Assembly (NCBI GenBank): GCA_902782815.1
Contig: CACZOS010000152.1
Span: 1 to 7,506, forward strand
Direction: 5' to 3'
Source of the DNA: an uncultured Lachnospiraceae bacterium
GTDB taxonomy: Bacteria; Bacillota; Clostridia; Lachnospirales; Lachnospiraceae
Length of the DNA: 7,506 nt
Below, piece by piece: positions 1-5,589 of the stretch. Position 1 is the first letter of the stretch; each line of letters opens with the position of its first letter. Made by a program: the position numbers and the translations under genes. The notes under the pieces were generated by a model. The model was not told where the DNA came from, searched no databases, and was given only the letters and a program-made list of their open reading frames with translations.

Positions 1-839
1 AGACGGTCAGCCAGTCTCCGGGTCAGTTCCTTGACCACCTGATACTTTTTCAGGGCAACCTTATGGGGTTCATTATAATGGACCAGGGCAGCCCACAGAC
101 AGGAAAACATCATGTTAAAATAATCATAGAGGGGGCCATCCGCCCACAGCCCGTCATAATCCCCGGGATATTTCTGGGCCTCCGCCATGATCTGTCTGGC
201 GCCTCCGGAAGTCCCGTGCATATAGCTTTTGTAGATCTTCTGATCATAGACCGCCTCCACCACTGCTTTAGCCGCCATGGTGACGATGTGCGTTCCCGAA
301 AAAGCCCAGTATTCGATCATATCCCACTCGAGGGCATGATTTCCTTTAAAGCCCCATGTGGAATCCACGAACATCCCTGTAGATCCGTCATTTACCACGC
401 AGGCAAATCCGTTTCTTACCGCCATGGGCCAGGAAGTCAGGTTGGTCGTCTGCTCCTTGTCCCAGTCAGTCTCAAGATTTGACCCTGCCCCCGCGATGCC
501 CATAAACCTTTCATTCCAGTAAAGGGGAAGAAAAAGCTTGATATTGGCGGTATGTCTGTCCGACAAAACCTGTTTCAGACGAACCAGGAAAAAGGCTGGG
601 ATATTGTCGAGCAAGGGCTTGCCTTCTTCTTTGTAGCTTCCCGCCTCAAAAAAACGGATATCCATCACCATGATATTGATAAAGGGGGCCAGCACCTGTC
701 GTATGAGTGCTGAATTACATCTTTTATGTAAAATGGAATACTCCTTAAACTCCCCGGGATCCATCCAGTTATAGATCTCGGAAGAAAACCAGTTTTCCCT
801 GGTTCCCTTAAAGAATTTCCATTTCTCGGCTTTACTCAA
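1..839 (-). CDS. Tannase/feruloyl-esterase-family alpha/beta hydrolase, N-terminal part (3' end outside window)
   Basis: This open frame has no ATG at its start and was found by translating the minus strand. The 279 visible residues match the N-terminal half of the tannase/feruloyl esterase family (PF07519). A core segment LPLYWNERFMG lies near residues 105-114. A nucleophile elbow GTSGGARQ follows at 209-216, with Ser211 as the predicted nucleophile, and then AQKYPGDYDG at 221-230. The family hydrolyses ester bonds of phenolic acids or related esters; the substrate here is unknown. Most members have Cys just before the serine, disulfide-bonded to a Cys beside the catalytic His; here that position is Thr210. 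No signal peptide is seen, so the enzyme is probably cytoplasmic. The start is TTG: an in-frame TAA lies six codons upstream and GAAGGAG sits 8 bases before it. The catalytic Asp and His would lie beyond the left edge. It is last in the minus-strand redox gene row. Family confidence is good, specificity unknown. Confidence 0.75.
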   Translation of the reverse strand, partial: MSKAEKWKFFKGTRENWFSSEIYNWMDPGEFKEYSILHKRCNSALIRQVLAPFINIMVMDIRFFEAGSYKEEGKPLLDNIPAFFLVRLKQVLSDRHTANIKLFLPLYWNERFMGIAGAGSNLETDWDKEQTTNLTSWPMAVRNGFACVVNDGSTGMFVDSTWGFKGNHALEWDMIEYWAFSGTHIVTMAAKAVVEAVYDQKIYKSYMHGTSGGARQIMAEAQKYPGDYDGLWADGPLYDYFNMMFSCLWAALVHYNEPHKVALKKYQVVKELTRRLADR

Positions 840-847
840 TCTTCTGT

Positions 848-854
848 CTCCTTC
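848..854 (-). promoter_or_regulatory. Ribosome binding site fixing the TTG start of the hydrolase
   Basis: GAAGGAG on the minus strand lies 8 bases before TTG at 839-837. The in-frame TAA a few codons upstream leaves no ATG or GTG alternative before the codon for Met26, so this site decides the start. Confidence 0.75.
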
Positions 855-897
855 TTATATCGATCCTTCTGCTTTTGTATACTGCTGCAAAAAAGGG

Positions 898-1125
898 TCA
901 TCTCACCTGTTGGAAAGCTCCCGGACCCTGTTTGCAGATAGGGCATTTATCCAGGCTGGAAAAGGGTTTTCCCTCCAGGGATTCATCAAAGATATAGCCG
1001 CACACTCTGCAGCGGTAGACCCCTTTCAAAGACTTTCCCGGTCCTTCACCGGATCGTCCTTTTTCTTCCCCGGCCATGGATTTCCGAAGACTTCCAAATC
1101 TCAATTCTTCCAATATCGTTCCCAT
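898..1125 (-). CDS. Small short-loop rubredoxin-like protein
   Basis: This 75-residue protein has a charged, Gly/Lys/Glu-rich N-terminal tail (about 1-35) and a C-terminal metal-binding domain. Four cysteines (C39, C42, C61, C64) form C-x2-C-x18-C-x2-C inside YRCRVCGYIF...CPIC, the arrangement of a rubredoxin knuckle pair. Canonical rubredoxins have about 29 residues between the pairs and more aromatic core residues, so this is a shortened form, closer to the rubredoxin-like domains of multidomain proteins. It probably binds one Fe (or Zn) and could carry single electrons from a flavoprotein in the cytoplasm. I prefer ATG at 1125 over an in-frame GTG at 1179, because GAGGGG precedes the ATG by 7 bases while the GTG has no ribosome binding site and lies in a predicted hairpin. 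The gene sits 58 bases before the hydrolase and 85 bases after the unknown gene, probably in one transcript. Its domain is strikingly like the N-terminus of the protein at 4863. Confidence 0.78.
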   Translation of the reverse strand: MGTILEELRFGSLRKSMAGEEKGRSGEGPGKSLKGVYRCRVCGYIFDESLEGKPFSSLDKCPICKQGPGAFQQVR

Positions 1126-1169
1126 CGGTCTACCCCTCTTTCCTTTCCCAATCCATGTCCATTGTGTAC

Positions 1170-1205
1170 AAAGGGCCACCGTACCATAAGTACGACAGCC
1201 CCTTT
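1170..1205 (-). other. Imperfect intercistronic hairpin
   Basis: The 85-base gap between the unknown gene and the rubredoxin-like gene can fold. The inner stem CGTAC/GTACG has a five-base loop (1180-1194). After an unpaired internal region, an outer stem AAAGGG/CCCTTT closes it (1170-1175 with 1200-1205). There is no T-run after it, so it is not a standard intrinsic terminator. It may affect mRNA processing or stability; that is inference. Confidence 0.35.
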
Positions 1206-1210
1206 ATAAC

Positions 1211-1720
1211 CTATTCTATCTTGCTCTCCGGATGCCCGATGTTCCAGGAAACAGCGTAGGAATCCGAAGGATTGCTTCCTGCTTCCCCATCAAGCCCGTA
1301 TTCTTTCAGTATGTTATTAAAGACATCTCTGGCGTTCGTACTGATCGTATCCTTCACCACCTGCCGGTGATCGAGTTCTTCAAACCGGAAGGAATAGTCG
1401 TAATCCGAAGTCCTGACAGAGCTCTCCGTCCGGCGCTTCCCGTCTTCCCCTTCTTTGAATTGCTCCGAGACCACATCAAAGAGAATGAAAAACTCATTTC
1501 CCCTCTTCTGGACAACTGCCTGCCGGTCTTTGATCAGATTCATGCCGCATCTCTTTACATAAGATCTTTTCATCTCAATATTGTAAGTGAGACGAACGGC
1601 ATCATTTTGAAATTCTCCTCTGATCCGGCAAATCTTCACCTTATTTCTATTGATGACATAGGCAGGCTGAACGCCCTGGTACATCACAGAGGTTTCCGAT
1701 ACCCGAATTGTATCATTCAT
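1211..1720 (-). CDS. Unrecognised 169-residue protein, translationally coupled to the FMN reductase-like gene
   Basis: I do not recognise this family. The sequence alternates hydrophobic and charged residues in its first two thirds (segments around 19-60 and 74-90), which suggests a beta-rich fold. It ends with a predicted helix, VFNNILKEYGL, near residue 140 and a polar tail. There is no signal peptide, membrane segment or metal-binding cysteine motif; only two isolated cysteines occur (C31 and C58). It is taken as a real gene because its ATG follows the upstream stop by only 3 bases (TGATGAATG) and GGAG lies 9 bases before the ATG, inside the end of the upstream gene. That arrangement implies coupled translation and probably balanced amounts with the flavoprotein. 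The opposite strand has a longer open frame (1232-1810), but it lacks a ribosome binding site and looks like a shadow. A role as partner or accessory of the neighbouring redox proteins is inference. Confidence 0.65.
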   Translation of the reverse strand: MNDTIRVSETSVMYQGVQPAYVINRNKVKICRIRGEFQNDAVRLTYNIEMKRSYVKRCGMNLIKDRQAVVQKRGNEFFILFDVVSEQFKEGEDGKRRTESSVRTSDYDYSFRFEELDHRQVVKDTISTNARDVFNNILKEYGLDGEAGSNPSDSYAVSWNIGHPESKIE

Positions 1721-1723
1721 TCA

Positions 1724-2248
1724 TCAGATCTCCATACCGTATTTCACAGCTGTCTCCAGGAGAATCGGGCGTTTCTCCACGTCTCCAACTCCATTAAGGC
1801 AGGGGCATAAGAGGGTGAACTTGTTCTCCAGACCCAGCATCTCTACGATATGCTTATATTCTTCCACCATGGGGTAGAAAGAGAATCCGTCCGGGCTCTT
1901 GCCTGTGGCGATCAGGGCAGCTTCCTTCACGGAAAGCTGTTCCTTTCCCTCGATGGAGAGGAACTTGGCAAAACTGTCGATCGCCAGTTTGATCTGTGCG
2001 GAGAAGCCTTTCCAGTAGAGAGGAGAAGCCAGCACCATCACATCTGCCCATTTCATCAGGCTGTCCAGCCTGTCCTGATCCTCTTTACTGCCTGTTCCTC
2101 CGAATCCTCCCAGTCTGGCCTTGGTGGTATCAAATACTTCAACCTCATTGCCTGCCGCGATGGCTCCGCTCATAAATGCTGCCGCAATGGTATTGGAATT
2201 GCCTTTGGCACGTGGACTTCCTGTGATAACAACGATCTTTTTAGCCAT
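1724..2248 (-). CDS. NAD(P)H-dependent FMN reductase-like flavodoxin-fold protein (copy 1)
   Basis: This 174-residue protein has the flavodoxin fold of NADPH-dependent FMN reductases and iron-sulfur flavoproteins. The N-terminal strand KIVVITGSPR leads into the phosphate-binding loop GSPRAKGNSNT (10-20), which binds the FMN phosphate. WADVMVLASPLYW at 67-79 is the second flavin-contact loop. Relatives pass hydride from NAD(P)H to FMN or onward to acceptors in the cytoplasm. The Cys-rich segment that iron-sulfur flavoproteins carry after the 'VFD' strand is missing: residues 40-66 have no cysteine, so a cluster is not expected. ATG at 2248 is chosen because GGAGGAG lies 4 bases upstream. An upstream in-frame ATG at 2335 has no ribosome binding site and would start within the leader. 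The gene has its own promoter and leader and is coupled to the unknown gene downstream. It is clearly paralogous to the protein at 4027-4587, sharing GSPR-x-KGNSNT and GNEV-x-VFD. Confidence 0.85.
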   Translation of the reverse strand: MAKKIVVITGSPRAKGNSNTIAAAFMSGAIAAGNEVEVFDTTKARLGGFGGTGSKEDQDRLDSLMKWADVMVLASPLYWKGFSAQIKLAIDSFAKFLSIEGKEQLSVKEAALIATGKSPDGFSFYPMVEEYKHIVEMLGLENKFTLLCPCLNGVGDVEKRPILLETAVKYGMEI

Positions 2249-2295
2249 AATACTCCTCCCCGTTCTTGGATCAAAATCTTCTGATACAGGCCCTA

Positions 2296-2325
2296 ATGCC
2301 GTACCTGCTGACAGCATACGGGCAT
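2296..2325 (-). promoter_or_regulatory. Leader hairpin upstream of FMN reductase-like copy 1
   Basis: In the predicted 5' leader, ATGCC pairs with GGCAT, GTA with TAC and GCT with AGC around a GTC loop, with small bulges, to give a compact 30-base hairpin. It lies about 40 bases before the ribosome binding site. It has no U-run and does not match the FMN riboswitch consensus as I know it. Its role (stability or translation control) is unknown. Confidence 0.35.
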
Positions 2326-2354
2326 ATATGTTCAACCATATTACACTGACATTA

Positions 2355-2363
2355 ATTATACCA
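2355..2363 (-). promoter_or_regulatory. Extended -10 promoter for the 2248-1 gene row
   Basis: The minus strand reads TGGTATAAT, a perfect sigma-A -10 with the TGn extension, which can act without a good -35. No convincing -35 is seen at 16-18 bases. Transcription would begin near 2348, giving a leader of about 100 bases. Immediately upstream (2365-2377) is a near-palindrome CACC-N5-GGTG lying where a regulator would contact the promoter spacer. Confidence 0.55.
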
Positions 2364-2364
2364 T

Positions 2365-2377
2365 CACCCTGAAGGTG
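2365..2377. promoter_or_regulatory. Candidate operator: near-palindrome abutting the -10
   Basis: The sequence CACCCTGAAGGTG has perfect four-base arms (CACC/GGTG) around five bases and sits directly upstream of the extended -10. MerR-type activators bind dyads in the spacer, but no elongated -35/-10 spacing with a proper -35 is visible, so assignment to a regulator family is not supported. Confidence 0.25.
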
Positions 2378-2458
2378 CCTGCTTGGAATATCCTTTACTT
2401 TTAGTTACACTATTAATTGATGATATTTCCCTTTTGTCTTGGTGCAAAATGAATGAAA

Positions 2459-4003
2459 TCAATCTAAAATCTCATCCAGCATCTCTTCCACTTCCATCTT
2501 TCCGACGATCAGTTTATCTTCGTTGATGACAAGAACCGGAACACTCTGGACATTATATTTGAACCGAAGTTTCTTAAAATGAAGGATATCGAACATCTCC
2601 GCCGTCACCTTTTCATTAAACGCGGCGATCTGGCATGCGGATATGACAGATGTGGGACAGTTGCCGCAGGTCAGGGTGGTGAGGATCTTCAGATTTGTCT
2701 CCCGGTCTATGCTCCGGATCCTTTCCAGGGTTTCCGGGCTGATCTTCTGACCGGGACCCATGACGTTAAACAGAGCGATCCGGAAAGAATTCCATTCCAG
2801 TCCGTTGGGTACCGCATGGAAATGAATCCCGCTGCCGGTTCCGTCACCTCTGCATATCTCCACGGAAGGAAGGATGATATCTTCCCGGCCTTCCCGGTGA
2901 ATCTGGATCTCCACCTTTCCTTCTAACTCATCCCGGTCGGCAAAGAAACTCTCTATCTGTCCGGACAGTTCGGAGTCATCCAGCCACAATTTCAGAACGG
3001 CTTTTCCCGAAACTTCGGAAAGAAGGCTGTCGGATTCCGTCAAAAGCCCGGGGATATCCAGTTCCTCGTGAAGCCTGCGGATCAAAGGTTCCAGAGAAAC
3101 GGCTGCCACAGCTCCGTCACAGGTGGCGGTAACTACCTGTCTCAAGGATTTCTGCCTTACATCTCCCGCTGCGCAGACACCCTCCACATTAGTCCTGCAC
3201 AGGTCGTCTGTAAGCAGATACCCTTCCGCATCCCTTCGGAGGACGTCCGGAAGCCAGCCGGTATTCGGCCGGTAACCCACGAAAACGAATACGCCTATGG
3301 GCAGATCGGACTCCTGATCCCAGATCCGTTCACTCATATTATCCCTCAGGGTAACCCGGTCAATGGTCATCTCCCCGGATACAGAGACGATCTCTGTATG
3401 GAAAAGAACCTTTATCCCGGGATACAGTTTAAGCCTGTCTGATATGGATTTCTCGCAGGTGAAATCCTTCTCCCGGACCACCAGGGTAACCTCTGAAGAA
3501 AAACCCGCCAGAAATATGGACTCTTCCACCGCTGCCGGTCCCCCGCCCACTACATAGACGGGACATCCTGCAAAAAGAGGACCATCGCAGGTGGCACAGT
3601 AAGAAACACCGCTGCCCTCGAAGGATTTTTCCCCTTCAAAACCTGCCTGGCCGGGAACACCTCCCAGGGCAAGGATCACGGACAGAGCACGATATGTCTC
3701 CTTTTTGGTGTGAACCACTTTTATGGCAGACTCCAGTTCCAGCCCTTTTACCTGGTCATAGACCAGCTCGGCCCCGAATTCTCCTGCCTGAGTCTTCATG
3801 ATCTCAGTCAGCTCTCTTCCGGAACAGGGAGCCACCCCCGGATAATTCTCCACCGTTGCCGTCAGTGCAATCTGCCCGCCAAACTCATTGTTCTCGATGA
3901 CAAGGACCTTCTCCTTTGCGCGGGAGGCATAGATGGCCGCAGTCAGCCCCGCAGGACCTCCTCCGATGATAATCACATCATATAGATTCCGGTATGTCAG
4001 CAT
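2459..4003 (-). CDS. Thioredoxin-reductase-like FAD enzyme with C-terminal AhpF-type dithiol domain (permuted AhpF)
   Basis: This is a 514-residue fusion. Residues 1 to about 310 are a low-molecular-weight thioredoxin reductase core: FAD motif GGGPAG (14-19), redox disulfide CATC (136-139), NAD(P)H motif GGGPAAVE (153-160), and FAD motif TNVEGVCAAGD (271-281). The HRRxxxR signature that binds the NADPH phosphate in TrxB is largely replaced by VREKDFT (176-182), so NADH use is plausible. Residues about 330-514 resemble the N-terminal tandem thioredoxin-fold domain of AhpF: a first fold without cysteines, then a second with the active motif TCGNCPT (445-451) and SVPV (487-490), probably the cis-proline loop. 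AhpF has this domain first; here it is last. The likely reaction is electron flow from NAD(P)H through FAD and Cys136/139 to Cys446/449 and on to a peroxiredoxin or other partner. No peroxiredoxin gene is visible nearby. AGAGG lies 7-8 bases before the ATG. The gene begins 23 bases after FMN reductase-like copy 2. Confidence 0.9.
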   Translation of the reverse strand: MLTYRNLYDVIIIGGGPAGLTAAIYASRAKEKVLVIENNEFGGQIALTATVENYPGVAPCSGRELTEIMKTQAGEFGAELVYDQVKGLELESAIKVVHTKKETYRALSVILALGGVPGQAGFEGEKSFEGSGVSYCATCDGPLFAGCPVYVVGGGPAAVEESIFLAGFSSEVTLVVREKDFTCEKSISDRLKLYPGIKVLFHTEIVSVSGEMTIDRVTLRDNMSERIWDQESDLPIGVFVFVGYRPNTGWLPDVLRRDAEGYLLTDDLCRTNVEGVCAAGDVRQKSLRQVVTATCDGAVAAVSLEPLIRRLHEELDIPGLLTESDSLLSEVSGKAVLKLWLDDSELSGQIESFFADRDELEGKVEIQIHREGREDIILPSVEICRGDGTGSGIHFHAVPNGLEWNSFRIALFNVMGPGQKISPETLERIRSIDRETNLKILTTLTCGNCPTSVISACQIAAFNEKVTAEMFDILHFKKLRFKYNVQSVPVLVINEDKLIVGKMEVEEMLDEILD

Positions 4004-4026
4004 AAGTCTACCTCTTAATACTTCCC

Positions 4027-4587
4027 TTAATATACTCCACCGATCTTGCCCACGGAATAGCCCATGAGTATGGCCCTCTCCAGGGCATCGTGCCGGTCAA
4101 ATACCGCTCCCTCGTCGGCGACGCCGCCCACCAGCAGCTTGCTGGTATGTTTTATCCCCAGTTTCGTCATCAGATAGTCGTACTCCATGCAGACCGCTTC
4201 AAACATATGCGGGTCGGCGCTGGTTGCGGTGGCGATGAGATAACACTCCTCAACATGAAAACATTTCTTTCCATCTGAGGTGGCATAGGGGGAGAGCCGG
4301 TCCATCACAGTCTTAAGTCCGGCTGTAACACCCATAAAATATACCGGGGTGGCAAGGACCAGGACATCTGCCCAGCACAAAAGCCGGTGTAATTCCTGTG
4401 CCTCCGGATTATCATCTTCACTGAGAAGAACAGGCGCGCTGTAAAAACCGATCCTGTTCTTATGCGCGTCAAAAACCTTTACCTCATTGCCGGACTCTGC
4501 GGCACCGGACCGGAAGGACTCCGCCAGTGTATTGGAATTACCCTTCTCCCTGGGGCTTCCGGTGATGATCAAAATATTCTTACCCAT
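4027..4587 (-). CDS. NAD(P)H-dependent FMN reductase-like flavodoxin-fold protein (copy 2)
   Basis: This 186-residue protein has the same fold as the gene at 1724. The FMN phosphate loop GSPREKGNSNT is at 10-20, WADVLVLATPVYFMG at 72-86 is the second flavin loop, and the helix TAGLKTVMDRL follows. The family reduces or binds FMN using NAD(P)H and often serves as a small electron carrier or quinone/azo/nitro reductase; the substrate here is unknown. Cysteines are scattered (C71, C109, C115, C133) and do not form the compact Cys cluster of iron-sulfur flavoproteins. AAGGAG lies 7 bases before the ATG, and a TG-extended -10 lies about 80 bases upstream, so it probably heads the transcript with the thioredoxin-reductase-like gene 23 bases downstream. 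Copies 1 and 2 flank that reductase, which suggests duplication and then separate roles. Confidence 0.87.
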   Translation of the reverse strand: MGKNILIITGSPREKGNSNTLAESFRSGAAESGNEVKVFDAHKNRIGFYSAPVLLSEDDNPEAQELHRLLCWADVLVLATPVYFMGVTAGLKTVMDRLSPYATSDGKKCFHVEECYLIATATSADPHMFEAVCMEYDYLMTKLGIKHTSKLLVGGVADEGAVFDRHDALERAILMGYSVGKIGGVY

Positions 4588-4669
4588 ATCAGTTCTCCTT
4601 TATGCTTATGGTCATATCCTGATTTTATGATCCGGTTAAGGATCCACATAGTACTCCCACTTTAAATAG

Positions 4670-4678
4670 ACTATAGCA
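4670..4678 (-). promoter_or_regulatory. Extended -10 promoter for FMN reductase-like copy 2
   Basis: The minus strand reads TGCTATAGT: a five-of-six match to TATAAT with the TGn extension. No good -35 is present at 16-18 bases. It lies about 80 bases before the ATG at 4587, in an AT-rich stretch. Confidence 0.45.
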
Positions 4679-4746
4679 TGGATAAAAAACTGACCATTAA
4701 AACAATTTCAAAGTAAAATTTGCAATATTTATCACTGGTTAAAAAT

Positions 4747-4766
4747 ATCCATTTTTCTTTATGGAT
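4747..4766. repeat. Inverted repeat ATCCAT-N8-ATGGAT
   Basis: Perfect six-base arms are separated by eight mostly T bases, in the divergent promoter region about 30 bases upstream of the plus-strand -10. It could be a regulator binding site or chance in AT-rich DNA. Confidence 0.3.
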
Positions 4767-4796
4767 TATTCCTAATCTCCCTCTTGGATTCTCCTG

Positions 4797-4802
4797 TATA
4801 CT
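4797..4802 (+). promoter_or_regulatory. Possible -10 for the rubredoxin-resolvase-like gene
   Basis: TATACT matches five of six positions of the sigma-A -10 and lies 61 bases before the ATG at 4863. No recognisable -35 occurs at 16-18 bases, so the promoter is weak, activator-dependent or located elsewhere. Confidence 0.3.
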
Positions 4803-4862
4803 TTTATCTGGAGAAGTTTGCAAGTCAAATAGAACTGCTTATCAGTAAGAGGGGAAAAGATT

Positions 4863-5438
4863 ATGTTATATCGCTGCAGAGTTTGTGGATATGAATTTGA
4901 TGAGAGAACGGAAAAGAAAGAGTTTTCGGAACTTGAGGCCTGCCCCAAATGCGGGGCCGGCAGGATCGCTTTCCAGGAATCGGGAGGTACCCCCTGGCAC
5001 AAGGGCCAGTCAGATATTCCGGACAAGGTGATCGGGATCTATCACAATCAGTATTACCGGGGGGCCTGCAAGCTGTGCTACCGCCATTTTATCCAGGGAA
5101 TGGTGGAGGCCTATAACAAATGTTATGAGACCGCCAGAAAGATCTACGGAGATAATATCGAATTCAAGCATTTCACGGATTTCGGTCAGTACAGTTCGGA
5201 ATCCCTGGACCGGCCTCATTTCCATCTGCTTGTGGAAGCAATTGAAAAAGGTGAGATCGATGTGGTCATGTGCTTCCGTCTCAACAACATTACCACAGAT
5301 GAAAAACTCCTGGTGGATTTTTATAAGTATGTACGGGGAAAAGGCCTTGACTTTATCACCCAGTCCCATGGTCTGGATGCCATGAAATACATTGATCTTT
5401 TCATCAAAAAACAGGAGGAAAAAGAATCCTCTAAATAA
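4863..5438 (+). CDS. Short rubredoxin domain fused to a degenerate serine-recombinase (resolvase-like) domain
   Basis: This is a 191-residue protein. Residues 1-38 are a rubredoxin-like domain with C5, C8, C27 and C30 in C-x2-C-x18-C-x2-C. From about residue 55 to 170 the pattern follows the resolvase N-terminal domain: a first strand KVIGIYHNQY, a long helix, the segment FTDFGQYSSESLDRPHF (104-120), the helix HLLVEAIEKGEIDVVMCFRL (121-140), then a helix and the strand GLDFIT. The catalytic residues are absent. The position of the nucleophilic serine (after Y-A-R-V) reads Y-H-N-Q, and the DRxxR motif is replaced by NNITT (141-145). No DNA-binding domain follows. An extra CxxC (C69, C72) lies in this region. 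I infer a non-recombining protein that has reused the fold, possibly as a redox-sensing or partner protein. GAGGGG lies 8 bases before the ATG. The gene diverges from the flavoprotein row and ends before a strong terminator. Rubredoxin assignment is firm; resolvase homology is good but made by eye. Confidence 0.75.
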   Translation: MLYRCRVCGYEFDERTEKKEFSELEACPKCGAGRIAFQESGGTPWHKGQSDIPDKVIGIYHNQYYRGACKLCYRHFIQGMVEAYNKCYETARKIYGDNIEFKHFTDFGQYSSESLDRPHFHLLVEAIEKGEIDVVMCFRLNNITTDEKLLVDFYKYVRGKGLDFITQSHGLDAMKYIDLFIKKQEEKESSK

Positions 5439-5519
5439 TTTAAATATGTTATTTTGATAAATAATATCTGTTTTTATCCTATCCTCTTATTTATTGAATT
5501 ATTAAATATCTGAATATAG

Positions 5520-5561
5520 AAAAAATCCCTTTAAACATTTTTCTGTTTAAAGGGATTTTTT
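5520..5561. terminator. Bidirectional intrinsic terminator
   Basis: A perfect 18-bp stem (5520-5537 pairing with 5544-5561) encloses a six-base loop TTTTTC. T-runs follow on both strands: T7 on the plus strand and, from the A6 at 5520-5525, T6 on the minus strand. It ends the plus-strand gene at 4863 and the convergent dfx gene, whose stop is about 30 bases away. Confidence 0.93.
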
Positions 5562-5589
5562 TAATAAAGAATCTTTCATTCGCTGATGA

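Larger units (their letters stand above)
4588..4862. other. AT-rich divergent intergenic region
   Basis: These 275 bases separate two outward-facing genes and hold no credible coding frame. They are much richer in A/T than the genes. The region contains a minus-strand extended -10 (4670-4678), a weak plus-strand -10 (4797-4802) and an ATCCAT/ATGGAT inverted repeat (4747-4766). A further ATGGAT occurs beside the minus-strand -10 (4677-4683), so a shared regulator acting on both genes is possible. Confidence 0.5.

Noticed and set aside
63..482. Plus-strand open frame opposite the hydrolase
   Set aside because: The minus-strand frame encodes clear tannase-family motifs across the same bases; the plus frame is a shadow.
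1126..1179. GTG start giving a 93-residue rubredoxin-like protein
   Set aside because: No ribosome binding site precedes the GTG and it lies inside a predicted hairpin; the ATG at 1125 has GAGGGG at good spacing.
1170..1205. Intrinsic terminator between the unknown gene and the rubredoxin-like gene
   Set aside because: The stem is interrupted and no T-run follows on either strand.
1232..1810. Plus-strand open frame of 192 codons opposite the unknown gene
   Set aside because: It has no ribosome binding site, overlaps two better-supported minus-strand genes, and has no recognisable family pattern.
2249..2335. Longer N-terminus for FMN reductase-like copy 1 (29 extra residues)
   Set aside because: The upstream ATG has no ribosome binding site, lies just after the predicted transcription start and contains the leader hairpin; the fold begins right at MAKKIVVITGSPR.
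2249..2350. FMN riboswitch in the leader of a flavoprotein gene
   Set aside because: The leader lacks the conserved FMN-element segments and is too short for the full aptamer.
4863..5438. Active site-specific recombinase or mobile element
   Set aside because: The catalytic Ser and arginines are missing, there is no DNA-binding domain, and no att sites or element ends are visible nearby.
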